Shown: positions 54,072 to 62,719 of the stretch, piece by piece
How positions within the stretch are numbered: position 1 is the stretch's first letter
Layout: each line of letters starts with the position of its first letter
NCBI GenBank assembly: GCA_948562205.1
Contig: CAOYAN010000004.1
Span: 1 to 64,000, forward strand
DNA length: 64,000 nt
Reading direction: 5' to 3'
DNA from: an uncultured Clostridia bacterium
GTDB taxonomy: Bacteria; Bacillota; Clostridia; TANB77; CAG-465
Made by a program: the position numbers and the translations under genes
Notes under the pieces: generated by a model
Told to the model about the DNA's origin: nothing
The model's database searches: none
Seen by the model: the letters and a program-made list of their open reading frames with translations, nothing else

Positions 54072-54085
54072 AGGAGGTTTTTAAG

Positions 54086-55045
54086 ATGTATGATGATATA
54101 CCAAATTATATGAAAGAATTCCTATCATATATGCAAAATATAAAAAATAGATCTTCAAATACAGTTCGTGAATACTATTATGACTTACGTGACGTATTTA
54201 GATTTCTAAAACTATATAAATCTAAAATAAAGATTGATAATATAACACCAGAACTTATAAATAATACAGATATATCTGATTTAGATTTAGAATTTTTAAG
54301 AAAGATTGACTTAACAGACCTATATGAATACTTAAACTACATATCAAACGTACGTTTAGATAAGTCTACAACTAGAGCTCGTAAAGTAGCTGCACTAAAA
54401 TCCTTTTTTAATTTTATGACTTTTAAACAAAAAGCATTAGAAAAAAACCCTACTGTAGAATTAGAAACACCAAAGCTATCTAAAAGACTACCTAAATACT
54501 TAACACTTGATGAGAGTAAAGCACTTCTTAATTCTATTGAAGGTAAAAATGAGAAAAGAGATACTTGTATTATTACTCTATTCTTAAACTGTGGACTACG
54601 TTTATCAGAGCTTGTATCTATTAATATGAAAGATATGAAAAACAATGTATTAACAGTTGTAGGTAAAGGAGATAAAGAACGTTCTGTATATTTAAATAAT
54701 GCTTGTCAAAGGGCTATTGAAGAATATATAGCAGTACGACCTAAAGATGTAAAAGATCGTGAAGCATTATTTATAAGTGAGAGAGGTACACGTATAGGAA
54801 GAAGAACAGTTGAAATGATGGTAAAAAAATATATTACTTTAGCAGGACTTGATCCTAAAAAATATTCTCCACATAAATTAAGACATACAGCAGCTACTCT
54901 AATGCATAAATATGGAAATGTAGATATAAGATCACTTCAACAAATACTTGGACATGAAAGTATATCTACAACAGAAATATATACTCATATTGATAGTGAA
55001 CAAGTTAAAGAGGCATTAGAAAGTAATCCTTTAAATAATATTTGA
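54086..55045 (+). CDS. xerC: Xer-type tyrosine recombinase
   Basis: 319 residues: SAM-like N-terminal core-binding domain, then the catalytic domain with Arg172 (CGLRLSELV), Lys194 (GKGDKERS), His263 and Arg266 (SPHKLRHTAAT), His290 (LGHESI) and the nucleophile Tyr299 (TEIYTHI), so all catalytic residues are present. Xer recombinases resolve chromosome dimers at dif. AGGAGG precedes ATG. It lies 0.7-1.0 kb from the dif-like sites, an arrangement known for single-recombinase systems such as XerS and XerH. XerC versus XerD identity is not certain. Confidence 0.88.
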   Translation: MYDDIPNYMKEFLSYMQNIKNRSSNTVREYYYDLRDVFRFLKLYKSKIKIDNITPELINNTDISDLDLEFLRKIDLTDLYEYLNYISNVRLDKSTTRARKVAALKSFFNFMTFKQKALEKNPTVELETPKLSKRLPKYLTLDESKALLNSIEGKNEKRDTCIITLFLNCGLRLSELVSINMKDMKNNVLTVVGKGDKERSVYLNNACQRAIEEYIAVRPKDVKDREALFISERGTRIGRRTVEMMVKKYITLAGLDPKKYSPHKLRHTAATLMHKYGNVDIRSLQQILGHESISTTEIYTHIDSEQVKEALESNPLNNI

Positions 55046-55046
55046 T

Positions 55047-55068
55047 GAATGGTATGTATAATGCCATT
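55047..55068 (+). terminator. Terminator after the Xer gene
   Basis: AATGG and CCATT stem around the loop, then a T-rich tail. Confidence 0.6.
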
Positions 55069-55128
55069 TTTCTTTTGTCTCTTTTGAAACAAATGTAAAA
55101 TATATTTAAGAATATATAAAAAATAAAT

Positions 55129-55162
55129 AGAGTGATATACTTAAAAAACTGTATATCGCTCT
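55129..55162. terminator. Terminator between xer and yneA
   Basis: AGAGTGATATAC and GTATATCGCTCT form a long stem between convergent genes. Confidence 0.75.
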
Positions 55163-55210
55163 TTCCTATTATTACCACTTATCTATATATTTACAATACT
55201 TTAAGACACT

Positions 55211-55513
55211 TCAGTCATATATTGGTATAAGTAATATTTGATCCTTATATATTTTACTAGAAGACATACCATTTACATCTTGTATATCATATATTACTTT
55301 GTGTATTTCCATATTGTTTTTACTAGAAATAATACTTGCAATATCCCACAGTGTATCTTTATCATTAACTTTTAATTCATATGTCTTTATCTCTTCTTTT
55401 CCAAGCCCATATGATGTTATCGTTTCAAATAACATAAATACTGCTAGAATAAGTAAAACATTTAATACAATCCTTTTTAAATTTAACTTATAATTAATAC
55501 TACATTTTATCAT
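55211..55513 (-). CDS. yneA: YneA-like SOS cell-division inhibitor (membrane-anchored LysM)
   Basis: 100 residues: a membrane helix (about 15-33, IVLNVLLILAVFMLFETI) and a LysM domain (YELKVNDKDTLWDIASIISSKNNM...DQILLIPIY). Length, order and promoter match YneA, which blocks division during the SOS response. The start at 55513 follows GGAGTGG; a longer frame upstream would run through the promoter. Two LexA-type boxes sit in its promoter. lexA itself is not in the window. Confidence 0.8.
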   Translation of the reverse strand: MIKCSINYKLNLKRIVLNVLLILAVFMLFETITSYGLGKEEIKTYELKVNDKDTLWDIASIISSKNNMEIHKVIYDIQDVNGMSSSKIYKDQILLIPIYD

Positions 55514-55526
55514 ATAACCACTCCTT

Positions 55527-55581
55527 AAACATTTGTTCTTTAATATATAATTATTATAATATATAAACAAATGTTTGTCAA
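55527..55581 (-). promoter_or_regulatory. SOS promoter of yneA with two LexA-type boxes
   Basis: On the minus strand TTGACA (55581-55576) and TATAAT (55558-55553) are 17 bases apart. One box, AAACAAATGTTTG (55565-55577), covers the spacer. A second, GAACAAATGTTT on the minus strand (55538-55527), lies just downstream of the -10. Both fit GAAC-N4-GTTY-like Gram-positive SOS boxes. Confidence 0.8.
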
Positions 55582-55617
55582 GTGAAAAATGCAAAAAAAG
55601 AACATTCATTCTTTATA

Positions 55618-56235
55618 TTAAATGTCCTTTATTTTTGATACTATTTCTTCATATAAGCTATCTTTAATTTTCATTGATATATATACATTCTCACCAAATT
55701 TAATATCTATTATTAATATATTCTCATCTACTACATTGTTATCTAGTAAAGATTTTATTTGTGTATATCTAGAATAACTAATATTAATATCATATTTTAT
55801 ATAATTATATACCTCTTTTTTATTACATTTATCAAGTGCCATTCTTGCACTGTTTAAGTAAGTTCTAGAAAGTGGACCTGCTCCAAGTAAAATGCCACCA
55901 AAATACCTTACAATTACTATACATATATTAGTTATTCCCTCTTTTGTTAAAAGCTCATATATGGCTTTTGTGCCTGTTCCTTTGGGTTCTCCATCATCAC
56001 TAAATCTTATGTTACATACATTTCCATTTAATAGTGAATAAATATATACAACATGTCTTGCCTCTTTATTACTTCCTTTTATTTTATTTATACTATCTAT
56101 TGCTTCTGCTTCATCATTTATTTTAAATACATATGAATAAAATTTAGACTTTTTCTCTATAATAACAGCACTTGATATTTCCCCAAAAACTGATTTATAG
56201 TTTTTATCATTATTTAACATACTGTAGTATTTCAT
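55618..56235 (-). CDS. yigZ: YigZ/IMPACT-family protein
   Basis: 205 residues: KKSKFYSYVFKINDEAEA, EARHVVYIY, RFSDDGEPKGTGTKAIYELL, IVIVRYFGGILLGAGPLSRTY, all diagnostic of the IMPACT N-terminal domain, plus a short C-terminal ferredoxin-like domain. The bacterial function is not settled. Single-gene unit. Confidence 0.9.
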   Translation of the reverse strand: MKYYSMLNNDKNYKSVFGEISSAVIIEKKSKFYSYVFKINDEAEAIDSINKIKGSNKEARHVVYIYSLLNGNVCNIRFSDDGEPKGTGTKAIYELLTKEGITNICIVIVRYFGGILLGAGPLSRTYLNSARMALDKCNKKEVYNYIKYDINISYSRYTQIKSLLDNNVVDENILIIDIKFGENVYISMKIKDSLYEEIVSKIKDI

Positions 56236-56381
56236 ATATAGCTCCTTTATATATGAGAATTATATCATAATATAGTTTTATTTTCAATTATATATAATTT
56301 GATTATATTGGGTATTAGTTAAAATTATAATATTGTATTATTTATAGTATTTATTTACTAAAGAGGCAAAATAATACGAGA

Positions 56382-56416
56382 AAAGAATGAAAATATAATT
56401 TACACTTTCATTCTTT
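56382..56416 (-). terminator. Terminator of the purA-like gene
   Basis: AAAGAATGAAA and TTTCATTCTTT pair perfectly. Confidence 0.75.
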
Positions 56417-56447
56417 CCTATATTCAAAATTTGATATATTTATCCTT

Positions 56448-57740
56448 TTATAGCTTTATTAAAGCATTTCTATTTCTACCATTACCAATATATTCAATTT
56501 TAAATTTTGTTTCTTCTTCTATAAAATTTAAGAAATAAAGAAGTTCATTTGGTAACATACCTTTAGTAGTAACATTAGATATATCTCCCCAACCACTAAA
56601 TTCTTTATAAATTGGTTTTGCCTCTTTAAGATCTTCTATATTATCTGGCATATATTTTACTTTTTTACCATTTTTTAATAAATAGTGAGTACAAACTTTA
56701 ACTTTTTTTAGATCTTTCATTATATCAAGCTTATTTATAATTAATTTAGATCCCTCATGTCCAGTAAGAGATCTTTTTAGTGTTGGAAGATCGAACCAAC
56801 CAATTCGTCTTTTCATGCCCTCTGCATTATCTACTTCATCATTATTCATATAGATATATCGTGCCTCTTCATCGCTCATTTCAGTTAAAAATGGTCGTTT
56901 ATTAAGACAACAAAAGTATCCTGTACATATAATATATGAATTACAAATACTATATGGTGAGATGTTTGCACCATTCATAAGAGCATTAATTGATGTTGAA
57001 GCACTTGTTGTATATGGATTTAATCCATGCAAATTGTCTAACATGATGCCATTACATCCCTCAATTAACACTTTAGCATCATTTTTAATACTATTTAAAA
57101 AAGTAGTATAGTCTACTGAGAATTCACCAATTTTTTGTAATATTAAACTATATTCTTTAATTAAATTTAAAGCAATTTCCCTAAAATAATGATTAGGTTT
57201 TTTAGAGAACAGTTCTTTATCAATTTCCATACAAGTAAATGTAATTTTTTTAATTAAATCATCTAAAGTAATTTTCTTGTTATAAAAATTATCTATATCA
57301 TATAATCTTAGACAATGTCTTCTTGTACGCGCAACAACTGCAACTCCTGTACCTTGATTTGTACTTCCAAGCTTAGTAGATATATTAGATCCTACAGTCT
57401 TTTCAATATATGGATCAATAAGCAAACATATTGTAGAAGCTATATTTACTCTACCTATTATATTATCTGGTCTTTCATATACTTCTTCTCTTAAAGCTCT
57501 AAGATTTAAGATTGCTCCAGGACCTATTACAAATTTTATTTTATCATTAAAAAATACTGATGGAAGCTGTTTTGTAACAATAACATTATCAGAGTCTTCA
57601 AGTTGTACTGAATGACTTGCATTAGTGGAGGCATTTACCCTAAATACATAATGATAATCTTTTTCTTTACCAAGATAACTTATAATTTTACCTTTTCCCT
57701 CATCACCGTATAGTCCACCTACAATAACATCTACTTTCAT
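56448..57740 (-). CDS. Divergent adenylosuccinate synthetase-like protein
   Basis: 430 residues of the PurA fold (IMP + Asp + GTP to adenylosuccinate in the classical enzyme). The P-loop GGLYGDEGKGK keeps the catalytic Asp, and the His loop appears as VNASTNASHSV in place of the usual NAGHT type. TNQGTGVAVVARTRR, LIEGCNGIMLDNLHG (EGAQG expected) and KRRIGWFDLPTLKRS are recognisable, but the TTTGRPRR loop that contacts aspartate is replaced (AEGMKRR). A housekeeping PurA would be closer to consensus, so this may be a paralogue with another substrate. Divergent from the orphan at 57960. Confidence 0.78.
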   Translation of the reverse strand: MKVDVIVGGLYGDEGKGKIISYLGKEKDYHYVFRVNASTNASHSVQLEDSDNVIVTKQLPSVFFNDKIKFVIGPGAILNLRALREEVYERPDNIIGRVNIASTICLLIDPYIEKTVGSNISTKLGSTNQGTGVAVVARTRRHCLRLYDIDNFYNKKITLDDLIKKITFTCMEIDKELFSKKPNHYFREIALNLIKEYSLILQKIGEFSVDYTTFLNSIKNDAKVLIEGCNGIMLDNLHGLNPYTTSASTSINALMNGANISPYSICNSYIICTGYFCCLNKRPFLTEMSDEEARYIYMNNDEVDNAEGMKRRIGWFDLPTLKRSLTGHEGSKLIINKLDIMKDLKKVKVCTHYLLKNGKKVKYMPDNIEDLKEAKPIYKEFSGWGDISNVTTKGMLPNELLYFLNFIEEETKFKIEYIGNGRNRNALIKL

Positions 57741-57855
57741 TAGTTTCTCCTTTCCTTTTATTAATTATAATAAAAGTATAATTTTATAGTGTATATATTA
57801 TATAAAAATATGCTTTATTTGTCAATACCGCTATATAGTGTATATTTAAATTAGC

Positions 57856-57926
57856 TTGAAAAATAGCAAAGCATATGATATAATGTATACATAATTTTGA
57901 TTATACAATAGTTATTATCTATTGTA
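57856..57926 (+). promoter_or_regulatory. Promoter and dyad leader of the 57960 orphan gene
   Basis: TTGAAA and TATAAT (57879-57884), spacing 17. A dyad TACAATAG / CTATTGTA (57904-57926) lies in the leader. Confidence 0.7.
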
Positions 57927-57959
57927 GTAACTACATTCTTATTTATGGAGGTAAATTGT

Positions 57960-59219
57960 ATGCTAAAACTTAGTAAAAATGAATTAATTCAATTAGCTAA
58001 TGAAGGAAAAACTTTATGGGATTTATATGAAATTTTACAAGTTACAAATGAGAAAGATTATAATGAGTATATTCGTTGGGTATTTTGTGATAATTATATA
58101 GAGTATAACATTTTCAATGATCAAGTAAATTTAAATCATTTCAAGTATAGGGTACTTAATAATACTTCTACAGATTATATTACACCTGATTATTTGATTA
58201 GAAAGTTAGATGAAGGTAAAAATAAAATAGACTTCATGAGACTATTTGGTGTTATTACCACTAATAAGCTTTATAAAGAAATTAAAAAAATATTTGAACT
58301 CTATGATGATATCAAAGGATTTGAAGATTTTAAGAAAAGACTTATTAAAAACACTAAAAATAGTTTTACTTCTACAGCTTCTATAGATACAGACCCTACA
58401 GATAATAAAGATAATTTTGTATATTTATATGCAATTGATTATTTAATGGCAAACAGGGATAATAAATATTTTAATATTCCAAGTGATAAAGAGGCATATA
58501 TTTTAAATATTTCATATTATTTAAAAAAGTTTGATGATTATGATTTTCTCAGAAAACTTGCAGCCACATATTCTGAGAACCCTAATATCAATATTTCAAA
58601 TATTAAACCAATTTATATTGAAAACAATAATTGTTTTACAGATGATATTGATTTATTAATTAATACAGCAATTTATTTAAAGAGTAAAGGCAAAATCCCG
58701 ATTATAGTTACGTTTAACAACTATAATTATGTAAGGTGTCTTTCTTATGATATTTATTTCTGTTCTAAGATAACGGATGAATTAGAAGAAAAAATAAAGA
58801 ATAAAAATGAAAAAGAAGAAGATACTTCACTTCCATATATATTTTTTGATAGTTCTAGTATTATTAATTTATTTAAAAATGGATGTATAGAAGATTTATT
58901 TTCTGATACTAAAAATAATAAAGTCTTATTTTCATATATTCTTGAAGATATACTTTATATGATGTGGCTTGATAATTTAGATGAATATAAAGATAAATTT
59001 TTTAATCTTGTAATTTCAATATTAATTAATCCAACATTTCATTTTGTACCAAGTATTATTAGTTTAAATAAAAACCAAACTCATTTTGATAAAATAGGCT
59101 TTATTAATAATATTTTAAAATTTAGCCTAAAACATCCAAACATTAGCATTGCAAGTGAAGATTTGGAAATTATAGAATATGCAATTTTAAATAAGCTAAA
59201 GTTAAGTAAGATTGAATAA
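57960..59219 (+). CDS. Orphan protein, divergent from the purA-like gene
   Basis: 419 residues, soluble, mostly helical N-terminal half then alpha/beta (GKIPIIVTFNNYNYVRCLSYDIYFC). ATG 57960 is chosen because GGAGG is just upstream; an ATG 15 bases earlier overlaps that site. It shares the strong promoter plus leader-dyad layout of the other orphan genes in the window. No family recognised. Confidence 0.65.
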   Translation: MLKLSKNELIQLANEGKTLWDLYEILQVTNEKDYNEYIRWVFCDNYIEYNIFNDQVNLNHFKYRVLNNTSTDYITPDYLIRKLDEGKNKIDFMRLFGVITTNKLYKEIKKIFELYDDIKGFEDFKKRLIKNTKNSFTSTASIDTDPTDNKDNFVYLYAIDYLMANRDNKYFNIPSDKEAYILNISYYLKKFDDYDFLRKLAATYSENPNINISNIKPIYIENNNCFTDDIDLLINTAIYLKSKGKIPIIVTFNNYNYVRCLSYDIYFCSKITDELEEKIKNKNEKEEDTSLPYIFFDSSSIINLFKNGCIEDLFSDTKNNKVLFSYILEDILYMMWLDNLDEYKDKFFNLVISILINPTFHFVPSIISLNKNQTHFDKIGFINNILKFSLKHPNISIASEDLEIIEYAILNKLKLSKIE

Positions 59220-59225
59220 GAAAAT

Positions 59226-59248
59226 AAGGGCCCTGATTTAGGGTCCTT
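59226..59248. terminator. Bidirectional terminator before clpX
   Basis: AAGGGCCCT and AGGGTCCTT pair (one G-U) between convergent genes. Confidence 0.8.
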
Positions 59249-59255
59249 CATTATG

Positions 59256-60533
59256 TTATTTTTTTACAATATATTTTGCTTTAGCTTTTTTTGTTACAAC
59301 ATCTTTTGTTATAACGCATTTTTCTATATTAGGATTAGATGGTACTTCATACATTGAATCCATCATAATACTCTCCATTATAGATCTTAGACCTCTAGCA
59401 CCTGTCTTTCTTGATAGTGCTAAATCTACTATCTCTTCTATAGCATCTTTTTCTATTTCTAGTTCTACATTATCCATTTTAAATAATTTTTTATACTGTT
59501 TTAATAATGCATTCTTTGGTTTAGATAATATATTTATTAATGCCTCTTTAGTTAGTTGATTTAGACTAGTTATTATAGGAAGTCTTCCAACAAGTTCTGG
59601 TATTAGACCGTATTTTACTATATCGTTTGGTATTACTTTTGAGAAAGCAACACCAACATCCATTGTATCTTTTGGTTCTAATGCTACTCCAAAGCCCATA
59701 GTTTTTGTTTCAGTTCTAGATGATATAATTTTTTCTAATCCATCAAATGCTCCACCACAGATAAACAAAATATTTGTTGTATCAATTTTTATAAACTCTT
59801 GTTGAGGATGTTTTCTTCCACCTTGTGGAGGAACGTTTGCAACTGTTCCTTCAATTATTTTAAGTAACGCTTGTTGAACTCCCTCTCCACTAACATCTCT
59901 TGTTATTGATGGATTTTCAGATTTTCTAGATATTTTATCTAACTCATCTATATATATTATTCCTCTTTCTGCTTTTTGTATATCATAGTCTGCTGCTTGT
60001 ATAAGTCTAAGTAATATATTTTCTACGTCTTCACCAACATAACCTGCTTCTGTAAGAGTAGTAGCATCTGCTATTGCAAATGGTACATGTAATATCTTTG
60101 CAAGTGTTTGTGCAAGTAATGTCTTACCACAACCTGTAGGACCTAGGAGTAATATATTACTTTTTTGTATCTCTACATCGTCTAATTTATCCATATTTCG
60201 TATTCTTTTATAATGGTTATATACAGAGACTGCAAGCACTTTTTTTGCATCATCTTGACCTATAACATACTCATCTAACACTCTTTTAATATTTTCAGGA
60301 GATGGTAATTCATTATTTTCTAAAAGTTCTTTTGAACCATTTTTGTCTATGTCATTTGACACATCTTCATCTTGTATAATTTTATGACACATTTCTATAC
60401 ATTCATCACATATAAAAATACCATCTGGTCCTTCTATAAGTTTATTTACTTCTTGTCTAAGTCTTCCACAAAATGAACAAAATATTGGAATATAAGATGT
60501 TGTATCATCTCCGCCTTTTTTACTTTTTGCCAT
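59256..60533 (-). CDS. clpX: ATP-dependent Clp protease unfoldase subunit ClpX
   Basis: 425 residues: N-terminal zinc finger (CSFCGR...CDEC), Walker A GPTGCGKT, the pore loop GYVGEDVE, Walker B IIYIDELDKI, the sensor region and RKTGARGLRSI. It unfolds tagged proteins and feeds them to ClpP. It lies four bases after clpP in the order tig-clpP-clpX, the usual arrangement. Confidence 0.97.
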   Translation of the reverse strand: MAKSKKGGDDTTSYIPIFCSFCGRLRQEVNKLIEGPDGIFICDECIEMCHKIIQDEDVSNDIDKNGSKELLENNELPSPENIKRVLDEYVIGQDDAKKVLAVSVYNHYKRIRNMDKLDDVEIQKSNILLLGPTGCGKTLLAQTLAKILHVPFAIADATTLTEAGYVGEDVENILLRLIQAADYDIQKAERGIIYIDELDKISRKSENPSITRDVSGEGVQQALLKIIEGTVANVPPQGGRKHPQQEFIKIDTTNILFICGGAFDGLEKIISSRTETKTMGFGVALEPKDTMDVGVAFSKVIPNDIVKYGLIPELVGRLPIITSLNQLTKEALINILSKPKNALLKQYKKLFKMDNVELEIEKDAIEEIVDLALSRKTGARGLRSIMESIMMDSMYEVPSNPNIEKCVITKDVVTKKAKAKYIVKK

Positions 60534-60537
60534 ATAT

Positions 60538-61149
60538 TTATTTCTCCTTGTTTATGCTTGAAATATTTTCCATAACTTCATCTATTAGTCCATATTCTTT
60601 TGCTTCTTTTGCTGATAAGAAATTATCTCTATCTGTATCTTTTTCTATTATCTCTAATGGTTTTCCAGTTCTTTCACTTAATATTTTATTTAAGTTAGCT
60701 TTTACTTTTAATAAGTACTCAGTATGTATTTTAATATCACTTGCTTGACCTTGAACGCCACCTAAAGGTTGATGTATCATTACAGTTGAATTAGGTAGAG
60801 CAAATCTTTTACCTTTTGTACCTGCTGCAAGTAAAAATGCACCCATACTTGCTGCCATACCTACACATATTGTAGATACATCTGATTTAATATATTGCAT
60901 TGTATCATAAATACCCATTCCAGCAGTTACACTTCCACCAGGACTATTTATATATATAAATATATCTTTTCCAGGATCTTCTGCATCTAGGAATAACAAT
61001 TGTGCTATTACTAAAGAGGCAGTTACATCATTTACCTCATCAGATAAAAATATTATTCTCTCTTTTAAAAGTCTAGAATATATATCAAAAGATCTTTCTC
61101 CTTTACTTGTTTGTTCTATTACCATTGGTACTAAACTATTATTAATCAT
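60538..61149 (-). CDS. clpP: Clp protease proteolytic subunit ClpP
   Basis: 203 residues with the serine-protease triad: Ser in GMAASMGAFLL, His in VMIHQPLGG and Asp in KDTDRDNF. IYINSPGGSVTAGMGIYDTM is typical. Start MINNSLVPMVIEQTSKGERSFDIYSRLLKERII and a GGAGGGG site support the call. Confidence 0.97.
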   Translation of the reverse strand: MINNSLVPMVIEQTSKGERSFDIYSRLLKERIIFLSDEVNDVTASLVIAQLLFLDAEDPGKDIFIYINSPGGSVTAGMGIYDTMQYIKSDVSTICVGMAASMGAFLLAAGTKGKRFALPNSTVMIHQPLGGVQGQASDIKIHTEYLLKVKANLNKILSERTGKPLEIIEKDTDRDNFLSAKEAKEYGLIDEVMENISSINKEK

Positions 61150-61178
61150 AATAAAACCCCTCCTTTATAATTAATAAA

Positions 61179-62465
61179 CTATTTTTCTACTGCATTATCT
61201 ACAACAATAGCTATTGTTTTTTCTTGTAAAATTTGCTCAGTTACATAATGTCTTATATTAGGGTTATTTTTGAAGCTTTCAGTATTTGCAGTATCTCCAT
61301 ATTCTTTTACAAGATCTTCTACTTTTTTATCTATATCTTGTTCTTCAACTTTAATATCTTCAACTTTTGCAATGTATTCTAATGCTAGTTTTAAAGTAAC
61401 ATCTCTTTTTGCATTAGGTCTTAAATTAGTTTTAAAGTCCTCTAAAGTAGATCCCATATATTCACAATATTTTTCTATTGTAAGACCTTGATATGATAAA
61501 TTAGCACTAAATTGTTCTACCATTTTTTCAACTTCACTATCAATCATTGCCTCTGGTATATTTACTTCTGTATTTTCAACTAATTTTTCTAATGCTTTGT
61601 TTTCTTTTTGCATTTTAGCTTCAGTTTCTTTTTGAGATTTTAATTTCTTTTCTAAATCTTTTTTATATTCTTCTAGAGTTTCAAATTCAGAAACATCCTT
61701 TGCAAATTCATCATCTAACTCAGGTAGAATTTTTGCTTTAATGCTTATTAATTTTACTTTAAACATAGCATCTTTTCCAGCTAAGTTATCAGCATGATAT
61801 TCATCTGGGAATTTTACATTTATTTCTCTTTCTTCCCCTATTTTCATACCAATTAATTGATCTTCAAATCCTGGTATAAATTGTCCACTACCAATTGTAA
61901 GTTCAAAGTTTTCAGCTTTTCCACCTTCAAAAGCTACACCGTCAACAAATCCTTCAAAATCAATTGTTGATATATCTCCATCTTTTAGATCTCTATCATC
62001 TACGCTTACAATTCTTGCGTTTTTATCTCTTGCAACTTCTAATTCTTTTTCTACATCTTTTTTAGTTACTCTTGTACTAAATTTTTCAACTTCAAGTCCT
62101 TTATATTCTTTTACAGTAGCTTCAGGTTTTACATAGAAAGTAACTGTATATATAAATTCTTTTCCTTTTCCAATTTGTTTTATATCAAGTTCTGGTTTAG
62201 ATACAACTTCTAGATTATTAGCTTCTATTGCATCAGCATAAGCTAAATCTACTGTATCTTCTATTACAGATTCATATAAAACTCCCTCACCATACATTTT
62301 TTCAACTATGTTTCTTGGTACCTTTCCATTTCTAAATCCTGGTACTTTAAAATACTTAGCATTTTTAGTAAATGCTTTATCTAAAGCTTTTTCAAAATCT
62401 TCTTTAGACATAGTAAATTCTAGTACTACTTTTGAATTTTCTTGTTTTTCTACTTTTACACTCAT
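61179..62465 (-). CDS. tig: Trigger factor
   Basis: 428 residues: ribosome-binding N-domain with the signature GFRNGKVPRNIVEK, FKBP-like PPIase domain (DGDISTIDFEGFVDGVAFEGGKAENFELTIGSG), and a helical chaperone C-domain. ATG 62465 is chosen because GGAGG lies eight bases away; seven more codons are open upstream but would contain that site. First gene of the tig-clpP-clpX operon. Confidence 0.97.
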   Translation of the reverse strand: MSVKVEKQENSKVVLEFTMSKEDFEKALDKAFTKNAKYFKVPGFRNGKVPRNIVEKMYGEGVLYESVIEDTVDLAYADAIEANNLEVVSKPELDIKQIGKGKEFIYTVTFYVKPEATVKEYKGLEVEKFSTRVTKKDVEKELEVARDKNARIVSVDDRDLKDGDISTIDFEGFVDGVAFEGGKAENFELTIGSGQFIPGFEDQLIGMKIGEEREINVKFPDEYHADNLAGKDAMFKVKLISIKAKILPELDDEFAKDVSEFETLEEYKKDLEKKLKSQKETEAKMQKENKALEKLVENTEVNIPEAMIDSEVEKMVEQFSANLSYQGLTIEKYCEYMGSTLEDFKTNLRPNAKRDVTLKLALEYIAKVEDIKVEEQDIDKKVEDLVKEYGDTANTESFKNNPNIRHYVTEQILQEKTIAIVVDNAVEK

Positions 62466-62634
62466 TTTTAATTCCTCCATTAACAAAAAATTTGACTTAA
62501 AATATAATTAATCAGTCATTTTAACTATTATATTATACCATAATTCTGTATTTTTTCAACCTATTTAGAAAAAAACGTATAAAAAGTTCTACTTTCACAT
62601 TTAGAAAGAAACTTATTTTTTTAGTTTTTATATT

Positions 62635-62653
62635 GTAATTCACAAATAATATA
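62635..62653 (-). repeat. Dispersed motif, copy 3
   Basis: On the minus strand ATATTATTTGTGAATTACA, one base from copy 1 over 19, between the AAA ATPase gene and tig. Confidence 0.5.
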
Positions 62654-62682
62654 TTTTATATAGAATATTCATAATCAAATAA

Positions 62683-62703
62683 AGAAGATGCTTTACATCT
62701 TCT
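62683..62703 (-). terminator. Terminator of the AAA ATPase gene
   Basis: AGAAGATG and CATCTTCT, perfect 8-bp stem. Confidence 0.75.
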
Positions 62704-62719
62704 CAAATATTTCATGGTA

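Larger units (their letters stand above)
52956..54085. other. 1.1-kb gene-free dif region
   Basis: No convincing gene on either strand. It holds the right phage repeat (53043-53077), two dif-like sites (53061, 53333) and the two copies of a 103-base segment (53350, 53970) that ends at the Xer gene. The rest is AT-rich and may be remnants of earlier Xer-integrated elements. Confidence 0.65.

Noticed and set aside
53089..54085. CRISPR array in the gene-free region.
   Set aside because: Only two copies of a 103-base repeat, 517 bases apart, with no short regular repeats or spacers.
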